Part shown: piece by piece, positions 23,944-37,300 of the stretch
Layout of the letters: every line of letters begins with the position of its first letter
Numbering within the stretch: position 1 is the first letter of the stretch
Assembly: GCA_017562135.1 (NCBI GenBank)
Contig: QEYB01001312.1
Location: 310,001-374,000 of the forward strand
DNA: 64,000 nt
Source of the DNA: Dipylidium caninum
Taxonomy: Eukaryota > Platyhelminthes > Cestoda > Cyclophyllidea > Dipylidiidae
Direction of reading: 5' to 3'
The notes under the pieces: generated by a model
What the model saw: only the letters and a program-made list of their open reading frames with translations
Databases searched by the model: none
What the model was told of the DNA's origin: nothing
Translations under genes and position numbers: made by a program

Positions 23944-26519
23944 AGACAACACAACGTGGCGTCCGACCCAAATTAAATGGTCGCGGAGCTTTCAAGCCCG
24001 GCTGTGGCGGATGTTGCGCGGTGTCCGCTCTCTGCTTCTCGACCAAAATTCCCAGACGACGACGTGCCAGTGGGAATTTCGACCGCGTACCGGGCTGGGA
24101 ATTCGGCGGTGGTGCGTTGACTCTCGCCTTGCAGCTGCGGGGGGGGACATTCAGCGGAGGCGAAAGCAGCCCAGCAGGGCGTCCGCGCTGGACACGGGAA
24201 GGTCTGCGCCCTTCTCCCGCCTCCTCGCGAGGCTGGCGAGGAGATCACCACGACGCCTGCCTCGAAGACCGGAGAGGACATGCGGCGGTTGCCCCCTCGG
24301 TCCCAACCCCTCGCCCCTCCACACGAGGACCTCCCACTGCTCCCACCGCCGTTCCAGCGAGGCCACATCGCGAAGTTCCTGCTTAAATCTGGCACTTTTA
24401 AGAGCCTTCGTAAAAGTGCACGAGCCACGAGGAGGGGAAAGAGGGCGGGGCGGTGGGAGGGGGGCCAACGATCGTCTTGTGTGGCTCCGAGGGGAAGGAA
24501 AATTTTCGCACCCGCCTCGCCTTAACACAGGAAAGTCTTCCCACCTGCGCCTCCCCACCCGCCGCGGCATGCGCCCTCTTCGCCGAAGGAGGCGGGGGGC
24601 GACGCGCTGGGCATGGGATGGGGCGTGGAATGCCTCGCGATTCGCCCAATTTGCTGTGCAGGAAGAGGAAAACTCGCACGCTCACTCGCTCGCTCGCCCC
24701 TCCCCCCCCCCTCCACTCGACTCTCTTGGGGCTGCCCGAGGTCAGCAGAGGAGCGACGGGGCAGCGGGCGGCCGCAGCCCCCCGTCGGACCCTCCGCCAC
24801 CCGCCCGACCCGCACGCGGGCAGCGCGGACGGCCGAGTCCTCGCCACGAGCCTCGAGACGGCGTGTCGTCAGCAGTTGTCGATGGTGGCAGCTGGAGAGC
24901 CGACCGACCCGAGCGAGTGGAATGTGATGGAAAGTGTTGTCGCCCCGCAAAATGACGCGATTTTCTCCGGCGGTCGCGTGGTGCGACCTTCTGGCCAGCG
25001 GAGGACCGTTCCACCTTGTTCGAATCACTCGCCACCGAGCTTCCCCGGAACTGCAGCCTTCCAGGCGTTTGGGTGACCGCGCGACGACGCGAGCTGTCGC
25101 CTCCGGCCTGTGACAGCCCGTGGACCGCCGCTAATTCACCGGCTGAAGGCAGACCGCCTCTCGCCTCCTCCACCCCGTCGCGCAACGCCTTTTCGGCTAC
25201 ATTCCTGCCCCCGAAACCCTTCCACGCCTCAGCGCGGCCCCTGAAGGCAGTCGCGCGCACCGAGTTCGACGCTTCGCGCTTAAATCGCCGAGATCTGGGG
25301 GCGTTGCGACGCGGGAAGGACCTTCTGTCGCCGCAGACTTCAGACTCGCCTCTCCATTTGAGGCTCGACCACCCCGCGCTGTCTCCCTTGAGACTCGCCG
25401 AGGCCTCCATGCGGCGGACGGGCTGGTCCCTGGACGGCCGTTCCGCCTTTCGCGGAGCAGCACGCGGCGGTGGTTGCAAGCTCCCCGTCCGTTGCCTCAT
25501 CCCGCTTATTTCGCTCGTCTTCCACCGTCCCTTGGACTGGACTCCCCACGAGGCTTTTTCTTTAGTTTAGCTGGAGGCGGTCCCCAAAGCCGCTTCCACA
25601 CATTTGTCCCTGCGGTGGCGTCTTTTGGCCTCCTGTCAGCTGGACTCCCCTTCCGCCGAATGAAACACTGGAGGCGGAGCACACGACTCTTCAGCTTCGC
25701 CCTCCCCACCCCCACCCTCCCCCCGCTTTTCCCTTGTCTGCGCGATACTACTGAATTCCCGCTGTCGATGAAGCAATGCAGACGGGCCTGAGAGCCTCGG
25801 GGGCGCGGAGGCCTCCACACACTGGTGCGATGCCAATTGCCGACTGCGTGGCCGACGACACGACGCCTTGGCCGGGGTGGGGCGAGCAGCCGGCTGACCC
25901 CGTCCTTAAACCCCTTTTCCCCCTTGGGGCCTGCAGTTAATGCTCCCAAAAATAGACGGAGGATGTCTGCCTGTCATAGCGAGGGGGGGGCGGGGGAGGG
26001 GGGAAGGTGGCCGTGTGGATGGCAACAGCCACGGTCAGTCTCGAGGTGATTCATCGGCATGGGGAGAAAATTTATTTCATCCCGGACGCCTTTATCCAAC
26101 ATCAGACCGATCCTGCCGTCATGCTCAGAGGTGGCGGGGGCGAAAAAGACGTGTCTGTGCCTGTGCCTCGACGCGCCCCCTCCACCCCCGGCGGGGGCCG
26201 GTGCCAGTCCGTTGCGGCTTTCCGGGCAGCCCAGGTCATTATTTTCTGCCAGCCGCAACAGGCCCGTGCAGCGGGGGGGCGGGGGGGGCAGTCGGGCAAG
26301 TCTGCTGTCGATTGGCATGTCCTTTTCTCCACCTCCGGCGCTCACATCAAAGCGCCCCGCCCCATTCCGCCCTGCCCCGGCCCCCTGGCCCCCCTGGCCC
26401 CCCTTCCCCCCGCGCCCCCTCACCTCGGGTGATATTTCCATTGGTGGCAAAACAGAATGCCTCAACATTCCACGACTAGCATTTCCTCGCCGAGGAGGGT
26501 GCGCGCGAGCGAGAGCAAC

Positions 26520-26547
26520 GGGCGGCGGGCGGCGGGCGGCGGGCGCT
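26520..26547. repeat. (GGCGGGC)n heptamer array
   Basis: Three to four units of GGCGGGC in tandem within the G+C-rich intergenic block. Confidence 0.8.
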
Positions 26548-28732
26548 GGAGGGCCGCCTTGGCAGCCAGAACGCAGAACCGACGACGTGGCCGTCGATTA
26601 GCGCGACTGTTGCCTCGCATGCCCGAGTGAACTCGGTAACGACCAGACCAGGCGACTGGAAGCCGTAGACACTCGTTCGTACGCGCGGGAGTGGGCTTCT
26701 GAGGGCCAAGGCACCGGTAGGCGGCTTTCGCGGCGGCGATATTCTGCCGGATGCGTCTGATGATCACCGGTTGCGAGCTCCCCAGTCCTCTGGCCACTGC
26801 TAAGCAGGGCGAGTCCCGAAACCCCCTCCCGGAAGGAGGGGAGGCCGCAATCGGCGCGAACAGCCCCGCCGCGTCCTCGCGCCCGTCAGCAGCGAAGCCT
26901 CCAGCGTCACGTGATGTGGAGGCGGTGAACCAGCGCGTGAACAAACCGTCGTCCTCCACTTCAGGCGTCATCAAACTTTTTCTCTCCTGGTGGCAGCGCT
27001 TTCCCAAGCACCCACGTCTCCTCTCAAGCCTCTTTTGGCCGCAAACGGTAATTGCAGAGGTCCTTCAGTCGGGAGGGGGGGGCCGCCGCCGGTGGGGCGA
27101 GGGAGGGGCGGGGCCCGTGGACCTTCAGACCACGCGTTTGCCGAAGAACCGCCATTGCGCCGCCACCTACCGAGGGGAGTCCAATTTTGACGCTCTGCTG
27201 AAGCCATCGCTGGAACCCCAATGTGCTGCCGATCCACGTGGAAGAAACTCGGCCGCAAGCCGAAACGAAAGCTGTTGCGATGAGAAATAAACTCCCCTCG
27301 AGTTGAGGTAGTGCGGTTGCTCTCCCCGGCCAGCCTTCTACGAGACCTTCAGCAAATTCCTTTGTCCCGCCACTTCGCAGACGAAGATTCCACGTGACGG
27401 GTGTCTGGGACCAGTGCCGGCGTGGCACGGGTCCCCGCCCCGAAATCCAGGGCTTCCACTTCCTCGCGAGTCCTTACTTCCCCACGGGACCTCATCGGCC
27501 ATCGACATTCCCGCCTGTCACCACCGAAACGCCAGTCCTCGTCTCTGCCCAACTAATGACACCAAATTAAATCTCCTTGGGATTTTGTGACTTCGTAATT
27601 CCTTTCCCACAGAACGAGATTCTCCCACTTTTTTGGCCGAGGCCTTCCCTTCTGCTCCGCTTTGGGTGCATTAAGGGGCTCGTCTCCTCGCGCTCAGAGA
27701 TTCAAGGAGAGTGGAGGAACCTCGCCCAGGGCTACATGTGCGTTAGGCCTGGCTTGCCACCGCCCCCCTCCCCCTCAGCATTCCTTGCGGCACTGGAGGT
27801 CGGTGCCTCAGCCCGACTTCCTCTGCCTGGAGTCACCTCAGCATGAGGAAGCATCCCGCCGAGTGCTCCTCGGAGCCTCGGTGAGCCGCCGGGCGACGCG
27901 GGAGGAAAGGGCACGACGTGGAAACCGTGGCGACTGAACAACCCGAGGAGCAAAGAGCGCGACTAAAACAAGGCCGACTTTCGCACGCAAACTCATCCAA
28001 CATACTCGGACGCCGGGAAGCCGCGGCCGCTCGGCACGCAATGCAACCGCACCAGTCCCAACCGAGTTTGTGCGGTCGGGCGAAGGGTCAGGCCAGAGCG
28101 ACGCAGAGCTGCAAGCGCAGACACGCCCACCTCCCCACCCCGCGGGTCCGCATCTGACCGCACCGGGGGGGGAGGGGGGGGAATAATTCCTCAGTGTTTG
28201 GCGGGAGCAAAATTCCGTCGTCAGCCTCAAACTGGCACTTTTCTCCGCCCTCACGCCTACGCTCGGTGCCTCGAAGTGACATTTACGCCCACCAACTGCG
28301 GGTTGACAGTTGAAGTTGACGGTTTCGAAAGTCAGAACGCCAAAACTTGGACGGTTTTGCTGAAAATTTGCCAAAATAAAATAGAACAACCCCCAGGTGG
28401 CGCTTTTGACACTTCGGATCTTTGGACTGGATCCGAGGCATTCTCGGCCCGCTGCGAACCAGTTACTTGTACTTCCTCCCAAAGTCAAATGATAGTGATG
28501 CGGGAATGGAGTGCTCCCCTCCTACCGGGGGTTTTCCGCAATTAAGCCAATTACAAATAGGCTCCAAGTAGATGGAACTTCATAAATCCGGCCTCGGGCG
28601 CCTCCTAAAACTCCAGTTGAGACCGTCAGCGTTGTAAGCTGGCCCCCGAATGAGAAGAAGGCCGAAAATGCGACCGCAGGCAGGAAAACACTAATTATTA
28701 TTCTCCTCCCCCTTTAAATAGATAATAGTGCG

Positions 28733-28761
28733 AATTAGGGTGAGGGCGCTAATTAGGGTGA
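28733..28761. repeat. Short direct repeat AATTAGGGTGA
   Basis: Two copies of the 11-mer (28733-28743 and 28751-28761) separated by 7 nt, just 3' of the minus-strand LIM gene. They contain TTAGGG but are not a telomeric array. Confidence 0.7.
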
Positions 28762-28940
28762 ACCTCAGCCTCCCGTGCCGATCTTGACAGGGCGCGGTTG
28801 GTGAAGGAAGGAGAGGAGACAGGAGGGGGTAGAACTCGAGTTGCATGCAGAAGATGTGAGGAGAGAGTAAGGCAGAGAGTGGTGAAGGCAAGGATCCCAG
28901 GAGGGCCGCAGTCACTTCCCACCATTTCCAGTGAGGCCGC

Positions 28941-30273
28941 CTATTGAACGTGCTCGGGACACAAGTACTGACCGTTGACGATGCAGAATTGCTTTCCGTT
29001 GAGGGGGTCTGACACTGGCTGCACTTGAAACAGCCCTTGTGGTAGGCCTTGTCGTCGTACAGCACATACTGCTCCGACGGGTCGATTATCACCCCGCAGC
29101 TCTACAACCGACCAATCAGCGTTGAGGCAGCAAAATCCCCATTGGTCAAGTCTGTCCACTGCTCAATTCAAGGCTGATCCGAGTTCCGCAATGTCATGTG
29201 CCCACCGTTTGCCCCACCTTCGTGTCTCTTTTATGGCAGGGCATCGTTCTGCCTTCTGGGAAGAGGAGGGCAGGGGAATACGCCCCAGTCCCACGACTTA
29301 ACTGCGGGCCGCGCGACCCAACGCTCAGTTGATCGCACTTCCCACGGCGAGGCTCTGCACTTGTGGAAGGCGATCCAGCTAAATTATTATTTTAGATTCT
29401 CGCCTATTATGCAAACAGGAAGCTCTGGAATGAACAAAAAATTATGCCACAGTGATAAGAACTGCTATCCGTTTTTGGGGTGAATCACCACGAAGAGGCA
29501 GCAGAGAATGGAGATATAAAAGCCAGTTTCCCGGGGCACTTTGACTTTCCGCTGATGCGATTGCCATCAGCCCACAATAATTGTGAACTATGGGTCCAGC
29601 GAATCCTCAGAGAGAAAGTTGCAGGGGGCTAGATTAAGGCCTGCCTTTAGAAAGTTCACTCCATTCACTTGGTTTATGTCACAAACACCCGCTGAAAAAC
29701 CTAAATTTTCGGAGACATCAGTTTACCTATTGTTTGGCACAGATGGGATGGAAGTCGCCTACGGGCGAAAAGATGGGTTGCCGCGTTTTTAAGCAAATCC
29801 TGAATTCCTCATCTTTGAGGGTGAGTGAGTGTCAGAAAAAAAATAAGTCACCAAATTAACTCTCTACACTTCTGGGTAAGTTCACTTAATTCATTTTGTT
29901 AGCGAGGTAGCCGGTGAGTTCGTCAAATGAGCAGCAGGTTGAATGTTACGGTCCGAAGAAGGAGTTTTTACTGTTCGGGGGAGGGGGGAAGTGAAATGCA
30001 AAAAGTGCCCCCCGGGCTACCCCCCTTGAAAGCGAGTTAACGTACAGCACATCGGGCTGGAACTTCTCCTTCCAGCAGTTCACGCAGTAGGGCACTTCAT
30101 CTTTGCAGTGGAAGGACTGGTTGGCCAACTGGTGCTTGCAGCCCGCGCACACGAAGCACTCCGGATGCCATCGCTTGTCCAGGGCGTTCAAAATCGAACC
30201 AGCCGAGAAGGGTTTCGCACACTTTGCACAAATTCCACTCGACATTTCGTTGCGACTGCACTTTTGGTCTCCG
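28941..30273 (-). CDS. Tandem two-LIM-domain protein, frame broken twice
   Basis: Minus-strand exons 30273-30046 and 29101-28941 (stop at 28943-28941), with donor GTACGT and acceptor TTGTAG. LIM 1 has C-x2-C-x17-H-x2-C-x2-C-x2-C, beginning 'CAKCAKPFSAGSILNALDKR', and ends YCVNCWKEKFQP. LIM 2 has CASCGVII, HKGCFKCSQC, and the last ligands LCPEH before the stop. Reading both domains through needs one extra G in each of two forward-strand G-runs (30054-30056 and 29003-29007). Each correction restores canonical zinc-ligand spacing, so sequencing indels are the simplest explanation. LIM domains are protein-docking zinc modules, usually at actin structures or in nuclear adaptors. The spacing recalls paxillin/Enigma/FHL types, but I cannot assign the family. 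ATG at about 30242 (MSSG) may be the start, or exons may lie upstream. Confidence 0.7.
29102..30045 (-). other. Intron of the two-LIM gene
   Basis: A 944-nt minus-strand intron separating the two LIM-coding exons within the inter-domain C-x2-C of LIM 2. It is phase 0 once the adjacent homopolymer lesion is allowed for. No other element was seen in it. Confidence 0.55.
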
Positions 30274-31297
30274 CTGCAAAAGTAAATGATGAATGTTGAG
30301 TCAATCGACGCCTCGAACCCGCGTTCCCATGGCCGAAAACCAGGGGAGGACGACGCGAATTTGGCGCCAGATGCGATTATCGATCGGTTATCGGTGTCGC
30401 GACTGCCGACCAATCGATTGGTCCGCTCACAGCAAAAAATCAATATTGCGCGGTCGGGCGCCACTCCGCACCACAACTTTGTGCCACTTTTAGCCTTCTC
30501 CTCTGCTGGTGAAATTGCAAAATGCTGGGTGAGTGAAGAAATGTTCTCTCCTCATGTCGTCGGGACTGAGCCGAGAGAAATCTCCTTTTTTGTGCACTTT
30601 GTGCTGTTCAGAGTTTTCGGTCAATTGACCACCCCCTCGTATGACCTACTTCGGATGCTAATGAATAAATGAACGTACAGTCTCGAAGTGTTTTAAAATT
30701 CGGATGAAATAAGCTATGTCGCCATGGTTACGTCTAACTGGGGTGGATTCAGTTAAGAGTTCGGGATTAGGCAGAGACAATGGCTGCTTTATATTGATGT
30801 GAAGAGGTTGTGCACAATTTATGTTTTATTCCTTATTTATTTTCTTCTACCTAGGTGGTAGAAGGGTTTATAGGTTTTCGGCCAACAAACCACGAGACTC
30901 AGCGGGCATGAATGGCGATGGCGTCCGCCTGAGTCGAGGTCGCCGAATGCCCGTAGGAAGTGGTTTTTAATTAAAAGGTGGAGGTCAGCATGGATCGTGG
31001 TCAAAAGTGACAGGAACTCCTACGGCGGACCATAAATTTCCTTTAGTACTGTCCTATCAGTAGCGAGTTTGGGGAGTGGAAGCCCACATATCGTCGACCC
31101 GGCGGGCTGATGAAACCCGTAACCAACGCCCGCCCCGTGGACTCGTGGGTGTCGGCGACCGGATCCTGCGGCCTCTCTGCCAACAGCAGGAGACGGGCGG
31201 CCACTTTTCCCCCTCACAAGGCGTCCAAGTTCCCAACGCACAGTGACCCAAGTTTTGGTGATTTCGCGCAAACGAAGGCCATACCTTACAAGAGGCC

Positions 31298-31313
31298 TGT
31301 GTTAATTAACACA
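31298..31313. other. 16-bp perfect palindrome
   Basis: TGTGTTAATTAACACA equals its own reverse complement. It could be a homodimeric factor site or chance in an A+T-rich patch. Confidence 0.6.
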
Positions 31314-34300
31314 TGCGTCCTGTAGCTCCATTTACAATTAGTAAACAATTTTATTTGCCTTAGGGGAAAAAGTGATTTCGCCGGTTTGGCCCAACTATCT
31401 CCGGATGGCTTGAAGAAGAGGTTCAATTTCCGTTGTTTATTCAACACAGCGCCTCTTCCGGAACACGATTCCACACTCGCCCTCTTTGGTCTGCACGGGA
31501 CGCCGATGAAAGCGATGCTTTTGGCCATTATTTCGGCCGAGGCGACGCATGGCAAGAGTTGGCCAAAAAAGCGGCATGCACAAATTGCGTGACCCCGTCG
31601 TCAGTCGGTTGGTGTGCCACCCGGACAGGTGTCAATCAAGCCGAGGGCCCCGCTGCCATCCGATTTCCCCTGAGGTGGCACCTGCCCTCCTCTCTCGGGC
31701 GCCTCAAGTGGGAGTTAGTGTCGTGTGGGGACTGAAAACGTGCACATTCTTTCCCCATCGGAAATGTTTGCGCAGTGATTTGGTACCTGCAGCATTAACC
31801 GATGGCGCTTGATAATGAAATGCACCGAAGAAGATGTGACATGAAATGGCCAAGAAGTTCTTCTCCGGCGCAATTATTGTGTAGTACGCCTCTTCTGACC
31901 AAATTTGACGATGGGACCTCGAGTCATCGTCATTCGCATTCTCGTGGGACCTAATGGGCGTTGAAAAGGGGACGCAGTCGCTATTGCCAGAGACTAAATT
32001 ACTTCGAGAGTGCTTTGGCTCTGGGAGTCACTTGACATCGGACAATGAACAAATGAAATACAAGTGATGCAAGTGAAGTCGCCTCCGGTAAAGAACACCG
32101 GATAGATGGACTGTAGAAGGAGACCGTCGAATTTTTGGAATATTTACATTTCGAACTCCCCACATGCTAAATCCGTCAATCGTGCTGATGTAATCGAGGT
32201 TAGGGGCAAGAATAACAGAGAGAAAGAAAGACAATAATAGTGAAATGAGGGAAAGCGAAGGGATCAGCTCACCACTAAATAAATCCGTCGCCGGGGGAGA
32301 ATTAATTCAACCGTATAGCCCCTAAACGGCGTGCCTTCGAGCCTTGAGGTCGCTCCGAATGCGCCTTGATCGTCCGTGGTGTCGGAACCAATCAGCTGCC
32401 CGCGTGGTTCAACCAATGGCGAGGCGGCCCTGAAGTGTGCGAATTAGAGACGCAAATGTGGCCCGAATGTCTGGCGCTAATCAATATTCCTGGGGGCAGC
32501 AAACAGACGATGGATTGCGGTGTAAACAAACCTCATTATTTCGCAAGTGATGTCAGTCTGTGCACGCGAGTAAAGGGGACGGGACCGTGATCATCATTAC
32601 GTCTAATAATTTACAGTTTGGTCTCCACGTGATCTGTAAAATCAACAAAACGGAACGAGGCGTCAGCCTCGATTCCCGAAAGTGGTTTTCGCGCTCTGCC
32701 CAATAAAAGGAATATAAGACGCAGGAAGGTGCATCGAATGGAGACTCCCTTTTCGGCCCCAAACTTAGACATTCGGTGTCTCGCATAAGCGATGGGGAAG
32801 TGATTTGAAAGGCCTTTTGTCGCTCGGTTTCGACAAAGGCAACGAAGGAGCGACTCGTGTGGACTAGGCGATTGAGGCTATTGGTAGCACTGGAAACCAC
32901 GGGGGACTAGACAATTAAGAGTCGTCAGGGGAGGTCGAGTCCCGACCTCGGTGCGTCTAAGATTAACCGCAGGAGAACAAAAACTCCCGTTTCACATCCG
33001 CGCAGGATCGGAATGATGAGAAGGACATGAGCACGAGACTTCCACTACTTCGGCATGGAAGTTTTTTTTCGTGACCAAAAGCGTGCGAGCCCCCTCCCCG
33101 ACGCCCCTCAAGGCGGATACCCACGAGGACGGCTCCTTCCTCGGGCAACGCATTGCGTGGGATCTCAGCGAAGGACACTGACTCCGCGACCAGTTCCTGC
33201 GACCCGCTGGTCATCCGTGGCCCCTTGCTGCCGTCCTCCTCGCCTCCTTGAGACGCGCATTCCCCGTCCTGAATCGTCCAGACGTCGGAGGAACCGTTGC
33301 TTTCGTTTTGGACTTACTGTAGAGGACAGGATTTATTAGGTTCTTACTAACTCCCTTTTCTCTCGATAGAAGATAATTCTCACCGTTTGGGGGCAGGAAA
33401 GCATACATCTGGGAAAGCGCTTAATATAGCCCTTCTCGGACATCCTGCGCAGATTACGAGTGTGAAATAAAGTCCTTGGCCCCTGCGACATTTTTCTTCT
33501 TCTTGGGTAGTTTGGTGGCCACCGCCAACCGCGGACACGTCGCCTTATCGTCGCCCAGACTCTTGCTCATCATCCTCAACAAACCCCTTGTCCTAATCCC
33601 CTAGTACTTTCCACCTCGGCAGAGTGAGGCACGAGACCTCCGAGCGAGTGGGCCAGGCCCGCTGGCGCTTCCGGTCGGCGCAGCCCGGGACGATGGGCTC
33701 GGGAAATAGGATGCGCGACTCGCGACGCTCCTTCCTCCTCGACCAAGTTCCACGGCAATTCCCCTCGTCCGCCTCGCTGTCTGGGGCCGGCGGGGGGGGA
33801 GGGAGGCGGGGTTCTCCTCGGCCCCAACGCATAATTCGATGGCGTCTGGAAGCCGAGTGATGCAGGGCGGTGGTTTGGAGGTGACCCAAAGTTTGCCCCT
33901 TCGAAGGAATTGGCCGAGTAGACGCACTGTTCGTCCGGCTAATCGGAAGTTAAATGGCAAAGGTTGAGGCGGCGGCCGGTTGAACGAATGACTGTCGTCT
34001 GCTGACCAACTCGCGACGAGTGTGGGCGCCGCCTTGTCGCGTCTCGGCCGATGTGGTCGTCGCGGTTGGCCGGAGGAGGGCGCGCGGGAGGCCGGCGGCC
34101 GCAACCCCCCTTCCGCGTCCGTCGCGCCGCCTCGGGGGCCGGAAGAGTCCGCGCGGCGTCGGCGGTGGGAGACTTTTTTGCCACTTCGCGGTGACTACAT
34201 CGGCAATAATTAAGGAATACGTCGGAGAGTGGGGAAAAGCGCCTCAAAAAGGTGCACTAAATCGTGCGTGATGACGGGGCGGTGGTCGCTAAATTCGACG

Positions 34301-37300
34301 ACGACGACGACTACGACGGCAACAGGGCTAAAGAGGACGAGGCGAAGGTGAAGGGTGACTGGTCACGGTGTTCCGCCTTGCGTCTCGCCGGAGTCGGTGG
34401 CACCGCCTCGTTCTGCGACTGGCTTCTCCTGACTTCCTCGGCCTCACGTCTTCCCCGGTGGCCTTTAATTCGCCTCGTAAAGCGTTTTCACACACGCAAT
34501 CTGCGTGGACGAGGCGATGGGAATGCTTAATACCGGATGAAATCGGGCACAGGCTCCGTGGGGCTCGTAGTCGCGACGCTCTCCACTGTCTCCACGTGCT
34601 GCGATGCTGACATTCACTCCGTCGAATGACGAGGCGGCCGTGAAATGTCAGCTGAGGGAAAAAGGCGGGTGGGGGAGGCAACGTGGATCCTGAATGGAGG
34701 CGCGGACTCGAAGACCTCGTGGCCACGCACAGAGGGGGGCAAAAGGCCGCCCACCCGCGGGGGGGGGCGAAAGCTGCCCGGCCGAATCGATCACGCGGGG
34801 CGGAGCTTCCGTTGCCCGCAGATGTTGGTGAAACCGATTCCTGCTCCTATCGGGGCGCCGATACTGAGGGAAACGAAGCCTTAGGCGCCCCCGGCGCTTA
34901 AAAGACCCTTCAAATCAAGGCGACTCGGCGACATTCAGCAGTAGGAGGACCGAGAATCCAAGCTCAACGATGTGGGAGAGGAGGATGGATTCCATGTGCC
35001 TGGGCGACCTTCGATGCCACGAGCTGCGGTGCGCTGCCACGAGACCATTTAGCGCCGTCCTGGGGGAGGAAAGTTTGCGCCACGACCGCCGCTTTCCGTG
35101 GAGTCCGACCGGACCTGCTCCTGGGCGCGTGGCGTCCTGGCATTTCGGCGGCGGCAGCAGGGCCTCGGGCGGAGGGGATCCGCCGCCCTGCAGCACGTCC
35201 TAATAGTCGTTTTGCCCCTCTCAAAAGGGCAGATGGGCGTCGCTCGTCCCGCCACCGCCCCGAAAGACGAATGCGCAAGTGGCTTTGAAGCGACCGAACC
35301 GCTCACGTGAGCGCCGATCGTCAGTCCACCTGACATTCGCCACTTCGCCGACTGCCTCTGCGTCCTCTCGCCCCAAGCCTTTCGTGCGGAAACACTGCCA
35401 GTCGCTCCTGCCGCACGCACCAGTGTCAGGCGGTCGCTCCACGAAACGACGTGGGTGCGGGGCGGCGGTTCGGGGCGACCCCCCTGAGGTCCTCAAATTG
35501 CAGACGGGCGGCGAGAGAGGAACTCCACTCGGGTAGCCTGCTAAAAGGCAACGGCGCGACTCGAGGAGGCAACCGAAGTCTCAGGGAACCACGAGGCGCC
35601 CCTCAACCGAATCCTCTTCCCCATTCGGGCGACTAGTAAGGCGTCACCCGATGACGACTTAAGGTCTGCCCGGTTTGTTTTCCCCCAAATACTCGGGGCG
35701 GTCGGCGGGAGGACTCGGATATGTGCAGAACCCCCGCTTGACTGGCGGGTACACATTAACCGGTGCCACGATGAGGACAGGAGGCGTTTACAGCGCGAGG
35801 ACATGAGAGGCCGAGGCGGGATATCCGCCGTCGGCGGCGTGTACTTTCGCCTCGGCAACAGGCCATTAAAACACGCACTTTGCCCAGTCGTGCGCAAACA
35901 TGTGTCCACCTCCCGTCTTATTGCGGGGCCTCCTCCCGCATCCGCGTCCTCTCCCCGGCGTGGCAGCAAGCCTCCCGCGCTGTCGGCCCCCTTCCCCTTC
36001 CCCCCCCCCGGTGTGGCCGTTTGAGTGGACGAGGGAGACAGGGTCTCTGCTACTCCACCGGAGAGCGAGAGCTACGCCTTCGAGCGCCGTGGAGAAGGTC
36101 GTCGCCTTCGAGGAAGGCAACTCATTTCCCACTACCCTCCACCTGCTGGTTCTGTGTTCTCGTGTTGCCGTGTGGGCCTTTCATCGCGGCCATGGGGACC
36201 CGGACTTTCCGGCCTTCGGCCATCACGAGCCATTTCCCTTCAGCAGAATGCGGACAGCTTGGAATCATTACAGCCTCACTTCTGCTGTGGGGCGACACGT
36301 CTGCCCTCAGAAAAACACAACTAGTTTAGGCAAGTGATGATTTACTATTACCATTGCCATTAAAAAAAGCAAATTATTTATAATTATAATTTATAATCAT
36401 TTAAAGATGCAAGGGACTGCACTACTGCTTTACTTTAAGTAGACTATGTTAACCGTTAATTGTCCCACGCACATTGTTGGAAGTGATTGGGAGGAGAGTT
36501 TCAATCACCCACTGAGGTGAAAACCAATTCCGCAGGAGAAAGCGAATTGAAACAAGGCTATAAGGTTGAAGGTGAAGGCATCTGCCCTTTCACTGCAAGC
36601 CATCTGATCCTTATATCTGTGATAAACCTATTCACACCTTTTGATGGGGACCATTAGCATACATTTGCGTGGAACGTCGCTGGACTGGTTTGTTGGACCA
36701 TGAATTCATTTGCGGTTTGCTGTCTACATCCTAAGCTAATAATAATCGTAAGAGGAGATGGTGGTTGACTCACTCTGTAAACATTTTCTAAAGGCCTTCC
36801 TTGTCCCTATCATCTCATTCACCTGATTTCGGATACTCTCGTTAATCCACATTGTGGCGAAGGTTGTTTGCTGTAAATATATTAATTTCTCTCGTTTATA
36901 AAAAAGTGATTTATGACTTAGAGGGTTGAAAAAGCTAGAAAACAACTTGCCATTTGGGCGAAAGGTCAGAAGAAAACCACCAAGTCAACTGACTAAAATT
37001 TGACCCGAAATCATTTAATAAATCCGTCTACTGGAAATAAATTAGTAGGATGTCATTATGAAAACACTTTGCGTGGTCACCATCAGGACATCGCATGCCG
37101 AGAGGGGAAAACGTGCACACGGAAAAGCACCACGTGGTGCGTGCAGTTTAGCAACCACCCCACCGGCGCCTGATTGGCCGAAGGGGAAGATATGGTGCAG
37201 GGAGAGGCTGGAGGGGATGGACGCGCCAGATTATTGACGATGCGAGGTTAACCTCAGTCGACAACCATTGCGCACAAACCTGGCAACCGCGTGGACACGC

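Larger units (their letters stand above)
18370..28940. other. About 10.6 kb G+C-rich stretch without a supported gene
   Basis: Between the end of DRC10 and the end of the minus-strand LIM gene I find no exon chain with conserved residues. Open frames of 200-400 codons overlap on all six frames (for example 19140-20234 plus, 22797-23954 minus, 23726-24955 plus). Their translations are Arg/Pro/Gly/Ala-rich, with no domain or consistent splice structure, as expected where stop codons are rare. The stretch does hold CCT and GGC triplet arrays and CCCAG/GACCG pentamers, listed separately. Regulatory DNA or unrecognised non-coding transcripts are possible. Confidence 0.5.

Noticed and set aside
22797..23954. 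385-codon minus-strand open frame and its 254- to 409-codon plus-strand neighbours
   Set aside because: They are created by triplet and pentamer repeats and high G+C. They show poly-Arg/Ala/Gly runs, mutual overlap on opposite strands, and no domain.
28733..28761. Interstitial telomere repeat
   Set aside because: There are only two TTAGGG-containing 11-mers, separated by unrelated bases; this is not an array.
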